In this document: positions 8,258-15,249 of the stretch, one piece after another
Layout: every line of letters begins with the position of its first letter
Numbering within the stretch: position 1 is the first letter of the stretch
Assembly: GCA_038227135.1 (NCBI GenBank)
Contig: JBBRQC010000001.1
Location: 1-64,000, forward strand
Direction of reading: 5' to 3'
Length of the DNA stretch: 64,000 nucleotides
DNA from: UBA4720 sp038227135
GTDB lineage: Bacteria; Gemmatimonadota; Gemmatimonadetes; Gemmatimonadales; Gemmatimonadaceae
Program-made: the position numbers and the translations under genes
Notes under the pieces: generated by a model
The model's database searches: none
The model's input: only the letters and a program-made list of their open reading frames with translations
What the model was told of the DNA's origin: nothing

Positions 8258-9705
8258 GCTCCCCCGCCGCAACGTTGCCGGAAGCAGAGGCAACGCCCGC
8301 GACAAGAGAGCTGGTGAGAGCATTGTCGCTTCGCGACGCGATCGCTCTCGTTCTCACGGTCATTGGCACCGGCGTCTTCCTCAAGACGGCGCCGATGGCC
8401 CAGCTGGTGGGAAGTCCGTCTAAAGTCCTCCTCGTCTGGATTGCCGCTGGACTGCTGTCCCTCGCCGGAGCGCTGACCTACGCCGAGCTGGGCGCAATGA
8501 TTCCGGAAGCGGGCGGCGATTACGTCTTTCTCCGCGAAGCGTATGGCGGGCTCCCCGCATTCCTTTTCGGATGGACCAATCTGGCAGTCATTTCCACGGG
8601 GGCCATTGCAGCGGTGGCGACGATCCTCGCCTCGTTCCTCTCCGCTTTTCTTCCGCTCGATGCAGTCTGGGCCACCCGGGACTTCCACCTCCTCGGCCAG
8701 GTGGTGCATTGGCGTTTTGGAATCCAGCAAATCGTCGCCGTCGCGGTCATCATCCTGTTTTCCGCGATCAACGCGCGGGGTGTAGCGGCTGGCGCCCGCG
8801 TTCAGTGGGTAGCGACGCTCGCCAAGCTGGGAGGAATCGCCATCATCGTGATCGGTGTGTTTCTCCTCTCACACACCGGCTCGTGGAAGAATCTGCGCGC
8901 GCCCGCGACTCCGGTCGTGGGCGGAGGGCTCGGCGCTTTCGGCGCCGCGATGCTGGCCGCCCTGTGGGCGTACCAGGGCTGGGCCAACGTGGCGATGGTT
9001 GCCGGCGAGATCGAAAAGCCCGAGCGAAACATTCCACGCGCGCTGATCTATGGAATGGCGATCGTGATCGGCGTCTATCTCGTCACGAATCTCGCGTACT
9101 TCTACGCTCTGCCCTTCAACGAAGTGGTGACGTCGAATTCCACCGCCTATCGTGACGCGCTCCCCGTCGCTGCCAAGGCGGCGCAGACTTTTTTCAGCTA
9201 CGGTGCCAAGCTCGTCTCGATCGCGTTCATCATCGCCGTCATCGGCACGCTCAACGGAATCATTCTGATGAACGCGCGCGTTCCATTCGCGATGGCCCGG
9301 GACGGCCTGTTCTTTCGCCGGCTCGGCGACCTTAGCCCGACGACCGGCGTTCCGGTCACCGCCATCTGGGTACAGGCGGTCTGGGCGTCGGTTCTCGCTC
9401 TATCCGGAACCTTCGACCAGATCACGACGTCGGTGATGTTCGCGCTCTGGATCTTCTTCGCGCTCGTCGCCTCGTCGTTGTTCGTACTGAGGCGCAAGCT
9501 CCCCGCGGCGCCGAGGAGGTACCGCACGCCAGGTTATCCGGTGGTGCCGATTCTGTTCGTCCTCGTGGCGGTCTGGCTCGTGATCAATAGTCTGAACGCG
9601 TATCCGATCGAATCTGCTGCCGGGCTTTTCCTGATCGCCATCGGGCTTCCGTTTTTCTTTTTCTTTCGGAGAACGGGCTGGCTGATGCGGGCTCGGATGA
9701 AATAA
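8254..9705 (+). CDS. APC-superfamily amino acid permease
   Basis: 483 residues with about 12 transmembrane helices. TM1 carries the APC unwound-helix motif VLTVIGTGVFL (G-x-G substrate-binding loop, near residues 32-42); further hallmarks are GDYVFLREAYG, and WANVAMVAGEIEKPERNIPRAL after TM6, typical of the LAT/AGT-like group. It likely imports or exchanges amino acids across the inner membrane. The GTG start overlaps the upstream stop (GTGA). It is the last gene of the plus-strand run that began at 4750; no strong terminator directly follows it. Confidence 0.9.
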   Translation: MSSPAATLPEAEATPATRELVRALSLRDAIALVLTVIGTGVFLKTAPMAQLVGSPSKVLLVWIAAGLLSLAGALTYAELGAMIPEAGGDYVFLREAYGGLPAFLFGWTNLAVISTGAIAAVATILASFLSAFLPLDAVWATRDFHLLGQVVHWRFGIQQIVAVAVIILFSAINARGVAAGARVQWVATLAKLGGIAIIVIGVFLLSHTGSWKNLRAPATPVVGGGLGAFGAAMLAALWAYQGWANVAMVAGEIEKPERNIPRALIYGMAIVIGVYLVTNLAYFYALPFNEVVTSNSTAYRDALPVAAKAAQTFFSYGAKLVSIAFIIAVIGTLNGIILMNARVPFAMARDGLFFRRLGDLSPTTGVPVTAIWVQAVWASVLALSGTFDQITTSVMFALWIFFALVASSLFVLRRKLPAAPRRYRTPGYPVVPILFVLVAVWLVINSLNAYPIESAAGLFLIAIGLPFFFFFRRTGWLMRARMK

Positions 9706-9812
9706 AGAACGTCATCCCGATGGCGCCGCGGCATTCACCAGCACCTTCGCGACCAGAAATGCGGTTACAGCGAAAGAGATTCGAAATCGAGTCACGTGAT
9801 CCGAAAGATTCC

Positions 9813-9841
9813 TTGACAACATGTCAGGAGGCTGACATTCT
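9813..9841 (+). promoter_or_regulatory. Candidate promoter with operator-like inverted repeat upstream of amtB
   Basis: TTGACA at 9813-9818, 17-base spacer, weak -10 CATTCT at 9836-9841. ATGTCAG (9821-9827) and CTGACAT (9832-9838) form a perfect inverted repeat with a 4-base centre lying between and over the promoter elements, suitable for a repressor. It is the best promoter-like match before amtB, but the -10 is poor. Confidence 0.35.
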
Positions 9842-9938
9842 TGCGCCTGTCCGGATGCTCGTGTCCTCCGCCACCATTCGCCACTCATGCGTTCTGCTCT
9901 TCGCATCTCTCCCTCCAATTCGGGAAATAATCGCCCGC

Positions 9939-9957
9939 TCCCACAGAACCTGTGGGA
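9939..9957 (+). other. RNA hairpin in amtB leader
   Basis: TCCCACAG and CTGTGGGA pair perfectly around the loop AAC. It lies in the transcribed leader if the promoter at 9813 is used. The segment just after it (CGATCGAA, 9960-9967) is complementary to 10023-10030 inside the terminator hairpin. Confidence 0.45.
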
Positions 9958-10012
9958 CGCGATCGAACGTTTTGGGTAGAGCCGTCAGGAGCTAGCACAG
10001 CTCATTTCCGAT

Positions 10013-10055
10013 GCCCTTGCGTTTCGATCGTTGAACGCGAGGGCTTTTGTTTTTT
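10013..10055 (+). terminator. Intrinsic terminator upstream of amtB
   Basis: GCCCTTGCGTT (10013-10023) pairs with AACGCGAGGGC (10034-10044) with one mismatch or wobble, and is followed by TTTTGTTTTTT. It stands 300 bases after the permease stop and 58 bases before amtB, so it could end read-through from upstream or act as an attenuator for amtB-glnK. Confidence 0.7.
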
Positions 10056-10112
10056 CGCAGAACCATCCCACCTGTCGTACTGGAGGAGAACTGTGACGAG
10101 GATCAAGACGAC

Positions 10113-11360
10113 ATGACGCCGACCCCGATCAATCAGGCAGATACCGCGTGGATGCTCGTTGCCACCGCAATGGTGCTGGTCATGACCCCCGCCCTCGGAT
10201 TTTTCTACGGCGGATTGGTGAGAGCGAAGAACGCGCTCAATACCATGATGATGAGTTACGTCGCGCTGGGCTTCGTCGGCATCGCGTGGGCCTTCATCGG
10301 CTACACTCTTGCGTTTTCGACCGGCTCGAACTGGCTCGGTGGGCTGGATAACGCTTTCTTCAACGGCGTAGGACTCGACGCCAAGGGATCCATCCCCCAC
10401 GTTCTGTTCGCCGGCTATCAGGCAACCTTCTGCATCATCACCGCCGCGCTCATCTCCGGCGCGATCGTCGAGCGCATGCGATTCGGTCCCTACGTCGCCT
10501 TCATCACACTGTGGTCGATCCTGGTTTATGCGCCGATCGCGCACTGGGTATGGGGCGGAGGCTGGCTCGGTAAGCTCGGCGCGCTCGATTTCGCGGGTGG
10601 CACCGTGGTTCACATCAACGCCGCCGCCGCCGCGCTCGTCGTCGCGGTCGTGCTCGGCGCGCGCAAGGACTATGCGCGACAGGCAATCATTCCGCAGAAC
10701 GTGCCGTTCACGTTGCTGGGAGCGGGTCTCCTCTGGTTTGGATGGTTCGGCTTCAATGGCGGAAGCGCGCTCGCGGCGAATGCTTCAGCGGCGCTCGCCT
10801 TCACCAACACGATGCTTGCGCCAATGGGGACACTGGTCGTGTGGAGCCTGCTCGACATTACGCGCACGAAGAAGACGACGGCCGTGGGAGCGGCCACCGC
10901 GATCGTGGTTGGGCTGGTCGCGATCACTCCCGCGGCGGGTTTTGTGAGTCCGGTATCCGGGATCGTGCTCGGCGCGATCGCCGCGGTTCCAAGCTATTTT
11001 GCCATTCTATGGAGGGCGCGCACCAGGCTCGATGACTCGCTCGATGTCATCGCCGCACACGGCGTCGGCGGAACGGTAGGGGCGTTGCTCACCGGAGTGC
11101 TCGCGCAAAAAATCTGGAACGGGACGGCCGACGGCGCACTGTTCGGCAATCCGAAGCAGCTCGGCATCCAGCTCGTGGCGGTGGTCGCCACGATCATCTA
11201 CAGCGTTGTCGGAACGTTCGTTATCCTCAAGGTGATAGCGCTGGTCGCGCCGCTTCGCGCGAGCCAGAAAGAAGAGGGAATTGGAATGGACGTCACTCAA
11301 CACGGGGAAGAGGCGTACAGCAGGGGCGAAGGCGCGATTCTCGTTCAGGACAGGGGCTGA
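10113..11360 (+). CDS. amtB: Ammonium transporter
   Basis: Amt/Rh-family ammonium channel, 415 residues and about 11 TM helices. Signatures: DTAWMLVATAMVLVMTPALG at the N-terminus, FFYGGLVR, the Amt core AHWVWGGGWLGKLGALDFAG with the conserved Asp, HINAAAAALV with one of the pore His residues, and IAAHGVGGTVGALLTGV with the second. I place the start at ATG 10113 (MTPTPINQAD), since longer versions add a hydrophilic stretch that lies partly in the terminator. A GGAGGAG lies 25 bases upstream and GACGAGG about 10 bases upstream. It is followed 1 base later by the PII gene, the classical amtB-glnK pair, in which PII plugs the channel. Confidence 0.93.
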   Translation: MTPTPINQADTAWMLVATAMVLVMTPALGFFYGGLVRAKNALNTMMMSYVALGFVGIAWAFIGYTLAFSTGSNWLGGLDNAFFNGVGLDAKGSIPHVLFAGYQATFCIITAALISGAIVERMRFGPYVAFITLWSILVYAPIAHWVWGGGWLGKLGALDFAGGTVVHINAAAAALVVAVVLGARKDYARQAIIPQNVPFTLLGAGLLWFGWFGFNGGSALAANASAALAFTNTMLAPMGTLVVWSLLDITRTKKTTAVGAATAIVVGLVAITPAAGFVSPVSGIVLGAIAAVPSYFAILWRARTRLDDSLDVIAAHGVGGTVGALLTGVLAQKIWNGTADGALFGNPKQLGIQLVAVVATIIYSVVGTFVILKVIALVAPLRASQKEEGIGMDVTQHGEEAYSRGEGAILVQDRG

Positions 11361-11361
11361 T

Positions 11362-11730
11362 ATGAAACTCGTAGTAGCGATCATTCGACCGGAAAAGCTC
11401 AACGATGTGCTCGAGGCGCTCTACCGGGCAGAAGTGCGTGGGCTCACCATCAGCAGGGTACGGGGGCACGGCGGCGAGACCGAAGCGGTCGAGACCTATC
11501 GCGGCATGACGGTCAAGGTGGAGCTGCACGACAAAGTGCGGCTCGAGATCGGTCTTTCGGATTCGTTCGTTCAGCCGACGGTGAAGGCGATTCTCGCCTC
11601 GGCTGCCACTGGTGAGGTAGGCGACGGAAAGGTTTTCGTCCTGCCCGTCGAGAAGGTGTACCGCATCCGCACTGGTGAAGAAGATCGTTCGGCCGTTACG
11701 CCCGTCGTCGGCGCGGAGAGCGACTTCTAG
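11362..11730 (+). CDS. glnK: PII nitrogen-regulatory protein with divergent T-loop
   Basis: 122-residue PII-family protein starting right after amtB. The N-terminal strand MKLVVAIIRPEKL and the C-terminal signature GEVGDGKVFVLPVEKVYRIRTG (ATP/ADP site) are canonical. The T-loop is not: aligned to standard PII numbering without gaps, Arg38 is Gly, Gln39 is Glu, Lys40 is Thr, and the uridylylated Tyr51 is Val (YRGMTV instead of YRGAEY); Tyr46 is kept. GlnD-type uridylylation at residue 51 is therefore impossible and 2-oxoglutarate/Mg-ATP binding through Gln39 is probably altered. Linkage to amtB still argues for control of ammonium uptake, perhaps by adenylate state only. Its stop shares CTAG with the convergent amylase remnant. 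Confidence 0.9.
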   Translation: MKLVVAIIRPEKLNDVLEALYRAEVRGLTISRVRGHGGETEAVETYRGMTVKVELHDKVRLEIGLSDSFVQPTVKAILASAATGEVGDGKVFVLPVEKVYRIRTGEEDRSAVTPVVGAESDF

Positions 11731-12352
11731 CCGGGGAGCACGCGAAAGGTGCAGAGGCTGTGCGGCGCCACGTTCCGCAGGGTAATCGCGGCGCCGCTGG
11801 CCAGAATACCGACGACAAAGCAGGCGCTCGACGGATCGTTGTAGAGCGGCTTTAGTCGGAATTGCTTTCTCCGCGGATCCGGCGGGAAAACAACCGCGAC
11901 GCTGTCGATCAACCGGTCGCCAAAATTCAGCGCGACCAGGATTGTCTCCCCGGGATGCGGATGCCGCGCCTGTGCGCGGCCCTCACCAGCTCCCGAAAAT
12001 CCTCGTCGGTGCCGTAGCGCGGGTCAACGTGGTAGTAGTCGGTGACGTCGTAGCCATGGTAGCTCACCGATTTCGCAATCGGCATCAGCCATATGCAGTT
12101 CGCGCCCAGGTCGGTGGTGCTCCGGGGGTTTCCGTCGTTGATGTAGTCCAGGTGCGAGATCAGGCCACGCAGGTCCCCGATGCCATCCCCGTTGGCATCC
12201 GCAAAGGAGCGGACAAAGACCTCGTAGCACACTCCTGTGTGTTGCGTCTGTGGCGCGGGATTCGTCGAACTGGGGACTCGCCGAGCCAGTGCACATGACA
12301 GCACGGCAAAGCTTGACGCCCAGATGGCCCAGCGGAGTATTGGAAGCACCAT
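11727..12352 (-). pseudogene. Alpha-amylase (GH13) gene with large internal deletion
   Basis: The 5' part (12352 down to about 11945) encodes a signal or lipoprotein leader (FAVLSCALA) and the start of a GH13 barrel: CYEVFVRSFADANGDGIGDL, then LGANCIWLMP, YHGYDVTDYYHVDPRYGT and HRRGI, about 130 residues. The frame then runs into a stop at 11927. In another frame, from about 11950, the sequence GETILVALNFGD and a beta-sandwich tail ending FRVLPG at 11727 match the C-terminal domain of such enzymes. The catalytic core (several hundred residues with the Asp/Glu/Asp triad) is missing, and the junction is out of frame. It is a relic; no activity expected. Confidence 0.8.
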
Positions 12353-12484
12353 GATTGTTTCGAGACGGCGAACAGGCTGGCGAGCAGCACCCGTTTGGTA
12401 TTACTCTCTCAGCAGGGCGCACCTGCCCGAAGTGCGTCCCGCTTCCCAGATTTGAGACTCTAGGCCCCGCGAGGAATTTCGCTG

Positions 12485-13186
12485 TTGCGCTCATCCTTTG
12501 CACTGCTCGCTGTGGTGGCTGTTGGTGCCGCCTGCGCGTCGCAACCGGCACCGGTTGTTGCGCCACGCGTTGTTCACGATACCGTCACGGTGCGGGATAC
12601 GGATCAGGACAAGCGGATTGCCCGCCTCGAGCTCCAGGTGCTGGCCCGAGATGCCCAGATCGAGGATCTTCAGTCGAAGCTGGATGATACCCGCGCTGAG
12701 GTCGTGCGCGCGATGGCGAAGCTGCAGTCGGGCGCGAGCCGCGCCCAAGCTGCGTCAGCCATGGCGGAAGCGGAAGTCGCTCTACAGACCATGAAGGCCG
12801 GGTCCCAGGCTGATCCACCAGAGGCCGCGGAGATTACGCGGTTCGTGCGCTCGGCGGCGACAGAGTTCGACAAGGCCAATTACGGCGGCGCGCTTTACCT
12901 CGCAAACCAGGCCAAGATGCTGGCAACGGCGTATCGCGGCCGCCTTGCGGTTTCAGGGCGCGAGGCCGCGCGGCCTGGCGAGACTCCTTTCGCGGTACCA
13001 CTCAGGTTGGTGACCACTACTCGAGGAAATGTGCGTGGGGGACCCGGAACCGGGTATCCAATCGTCTTCGCCGCAGACTCGGGCACGACGCTGACTGGTT
13101 ATTCCTACGCCGACGAGTGGATCAGGATCAGTGATGACAGCGGGCGCGGCGGCTGGATATTCCGCTCGCTCGTTTCCAGGCCCTGA
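12485..13186 (+). CDS. Lipoprotein with coiled coil and bacterial SH3 domain, 233 aa
   Basis: Probable TTG start (GAGG 10 bases upstream). The leader LRSSFALLAVVAVGAAC ends in a lipobox-like Cys near residue 18, so it is probably anchored in a membrane. Residues 40-75 form a coiled coil (RIARLELQVLARDAQIEDLQSKLDD), 75-150 are Ala-rich helices, and 170-232 are an SH3b-type domain (RGNVRGGPGTGYPIVF, then WIRISDDSGRGGWIF), commonly a peptidoglycan or peptide binder. The role is probably in the cell envelope; partner unknown. It abuts the convergent diguanylate cyclase gene through the palindrome TGATCA. Confidence 0.75.
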   Translation: MRSSFALLAVVAVGAACASQPAPVVAPRVVHDTVTVRDTDQDKRIARLELQVLARDAQIEDLQSKLDDTRAEVVRAMAKLQSGASRAQAASAMAEAEVALQTMKAGSQADPPEAAEITRFVRSAATEFDKANYGGALYLANQAKMLATAYRGRLAVSGREAARPGETPFAVPLRLVTTTRGNVRGGPGTGYPIVFAADSGTTLTGYSYADEWIRISDDSGRGGWIFRSLVSRP

Positions 13187-14941
13187 TCAGCTTCCGGTCT
13201 TAGCCAGCTTGCGGGCGCGGATAGCACGATCGCGCCCTTCTCGTTTGGCCTGGTAGAGCGCTTCGTCAGCGATTGATATCAAGCCCTCGGCGCTGTCGGC
13301 GTCTTCGGGGAACGTCGCGACGCCGATGCTCAGCGTCATCTTGCGCCCATGGAATTTCTTCGCGGCGACGCGGGCGCGGATGTGCTCGGCCAGCTCGAAT
13401 GCATCATTTGCGGGCGTGTCCGGCATCATCACGACGAACTCCTCTCCGCCGTAGCGGGCGACGCAATCCACCGGACGGGCGGAGTCGCGCATGATTTCGG
13501 AAATCGCCTTCAGAACTTCGTCGCCAGCGGGGTGGCCGAACGCGTCGTTGTACTGCTTGAAGTGGTCGACGTCGCCGACCAGAACCGAGAAGCTTCTGCG
13601 CTCGCGCTTGCACCGGGCCTCTTCGTGGTCGAGGCGCTGCATCAGCTCTCGGTGATTGTCGAGGCCCGTCAAGCTGTCGGTGGTGGAAAGCTGCTCGAGT
13701 TCCTCGTTCTTCTTCCGGAGCGTCTCATGGATGAGATCGAGCTCACGCCGTCCTTCGCGGAGTCGCGACACCATGTGATTGAAGACGTCGGTGAGGTAGC
13801 CGACTTCACCGCCACCCGGCGCTTCCGGCAAATCCACCGCAAGGTCTCCGGCCGCTACTTCGCCGGCGGCCTTTGTGAGCAGGTCGAGGGGGCGGGCGAT
13901 CAGGAGTCCGAGACGATATCCGGCGGCCGAAACTAGAACGAGCAGAAGCGCGATGACGATCAGCGAAACGTCGCGGAAATGTCGGACCTGCTTGAAGGCC
14001 GTCTCGGCGGACAGCTCGGAGATGGTCGCCCAATTGACCTGAGGTACGTACTCTAGGGTTCCGATGACGTCGCGACCGCCGAAGCTGGTGTAGGTGAAGG
14101 GCGCCCGCGCAGTCTTCAACAGCTTCTTCATAGTAGGCGGCGCCATGCGTGTCTTGACAAGAACCGGGGTCATTCCTTCGGAGCTGGCGATCGGATAGCC
14201 CTTGTCGTTGACGAGAAAAATCGCCGCGCTGCTGTCGTGGGCGAACGCGTGGAGCAGTACCCTGATCGGCACAAGATTCAGCTCCGCCGCGAACGCGCCG
14301 ATCATTCGGCCATCCGCACGCTGCGCGGGGACGGCCACCACCAGCTTGGCCCTTCCGGACTGCGTATCCCAGTAGACGTCGCCGACGATCTGTGCTTCGG
14401 AATGCAGCGTTCCCTGCCAATCCTTAGGAAGCCGGATCTGGTCGATCTGTCCGCTGCTGGCTACGACCTTCCCGTTCATATCCACGACCATCAGCTGCTC
14501 GAAGTCGGTGAATCGCTCGTGGAGAGAAAGGAGATAGTCGTGGAGTCGCCCCTCCGCCTGAGACATGGCCACTGAGGAGGCCCGGGCACCACTGGCTGGA
14601 TGATCCAGAGTGTTCGCGACTTCATCCGAGCCGGCGAACACGCGCAGATCGTACAGACGCTCCTTTAGCCAGACGCCGGTGGCGCGGGCGCTCTGTGCGC
14701 TCTCTGAAAGGAGATCTTCCGTGATCTTCTTCTCGAGTGCGCGCCGATTCTGGTTGTAGGAGATCCCCAGCATGACGCCAGATGGCAGGAGCGCGGCGAT
14801 TACAGCGAACGCCACAATCCTGCTCCGTATGCTCTCGAACCGAGGGAACGGCAGGTATTTGGCGCGCGCGCGCGGAGTGGCCGCGTTCACGGCTGGCTTG
14901 GGCCTGATTGGCGTGACACCGTCAAGGGACGTGGGCATCAC
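13187..14941 (-). CDS. Membrane diguanylate cyclase with periplasmic Cache-like sensor
   Basis: 584 residues. TM1 about 41-62, a large periplasmic sensor region 63-333 (Cache-like: DFEQLMVVDMNGKVVASSG, GDVYWDTQSGRAKLVVAVP, VNDKGYPIASS), TM2 about 334-352, a HAMP region 353-405 and a C-terminal GGDEF domain. The active-site motif is GGEEF at 498-502; the inhibitory I-site RPVD is at 489-492, exactly five residues before it, so product feedback by c-di-GMP is expected. It converts two GTP to c-di-GMP in response to an external ligand that I cannot name. It is divergent from gyrA across 308 bases. Confidence 0.93.
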   Translation of the reverse strand: MMPTSLDGVTPIRPKPAVNAATPRARAKYLPFPRFESIRSRIVAFAVIAALLPSGVMLGISYNQNRRALEKKITEDLLSESAQSARATGVWLKERLYDLRVFAGSDEVANTLDHPASGARASSVAMSQAEGRLHDYLLSLHERFTDFEQLMVVDMNGKVVASSGQIDQIRLPKDWQGTLHSEAQIVGDVYWDTQSGRAKLVVAVPAQRADGRMIGAFAAELNLVPIRVLLHAFAHDSSAAIFLVNDKGYPIASSEGMTPVLVKTRMAPPTMKKLLKTARAPFTYTSFGGRDVIGTLEYVPQVNWATISELSAETAFKQVRHFRDVSLIVIALLLVLVSAAGYRLGLLIARPLDLLTKAAGEVAAGDLAVDLPEAPGGGEVGYLTDVFNHMVSRLREGRRELDLIHETLRKKNEELEQLSTTDSLTGLDNHRELMQRLDHEEARCKRERRSFSVLVGDVDHFKQYNDAFGHPAGDEVLKAISEIMRDSARPVDCVARYGGEEFVVMMPDTPANDAFELAEHIRARVAAKKFHGRKMTLSIGVATFPEDADSAEGLISIADEALYQAKREGRDRAIRARKLAKTGS

Positions 14942-15249
14942 GTAGAAGACGATTGACCTTCCTTTGAGCTACGCGGGAATTTGCCGGAAGAAAAAATTGT
15001 AATCCGCCGTAAATGTTGCCCCTCGGGGAAACACATGACATCGCGGCGGTCACAATTATTCTGGAAGCCGGAAAGCCATTCCGAAGCTCAACAGTCGTCG
15101 GCTTCTAAGTCTTTATTTTACAAAGAGTTAGATCGTCAATTCGAGGTTGATTTTCGGCACCGTAAGCAGTACATTGACTGCTACTTCGAATAGAAGACAT
15201 TTTCGTCTTCCCGCCCTCGCCTCCGAATCGGCAGCACCCACTCCATTTA
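14942..15249. other. Divergent promoter region between cyclase and gyrA
   Basis: 308 bases without a credible gene, noticeably AT-richer than the coding flanks. It contains a small CCCCTCGGGG hairpin near 15018, the candidate gyrA promoter at 15147-15175, and a GAAGAC/GTCTTC hairpin near 15194-15211 in the presumed gyrA 5' UTR. A 70-codon TTG-initiated frame (14981-15193) has no homology I recognise and I take it as chance. Confidence 0.5.
15147..15175 (+). promoter_or_regulatory. Candidate sigma70-type promoter of gyrA
   Basis: TTGATT (15147-15152), a 17-base spacer, and TACATT (15170-15175), 75 bases before the gyrA ATG. A second TTGACT lies at 15174-15179 but its -10 partner is poor. Confidence 0.45.

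Larger units (their letters stand above)
9706..10112. other. 407-base non-coding region: leader of amtB
   Basis: No convincing gene. It holds in order: a TTGACA -35-like hexamer (9813-9818) whose spacer contains a perfect 7-bp inverted repeat, a perfect 8-bp hairpin with a 3-base loop (9939-9957), and an intrinsic terminator (10013-10055) 58 bases before the amtB start. A short minus-strand frame ending at 9712 encodes one hydrophobic helix but lacks a ribosome site and typical codon use. Confidence 0.5.

Noticed and set aside
9712..9918. Minus-strand frame with one hydrophobic helix in the amtB leader
   Set aside because: No ribosome site, mixed third-codon GC unlike neighbours, no family; kept only as a remark in the leader entry.
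9930..10000. c-di-GMP-I (GEMM) riboswitch suggested by TGTGGGACGC
   Set aside because: The required 5' half (GGCAAACC-type segment) and the tetraloop-receptor are missing.
14981..15193. 70-codon plus-strand frame before gyrA
   Set aside because: TTG start, AT-rich promoter-like DNA, composition not protein-like; overlaps the best gyrA promoter match.
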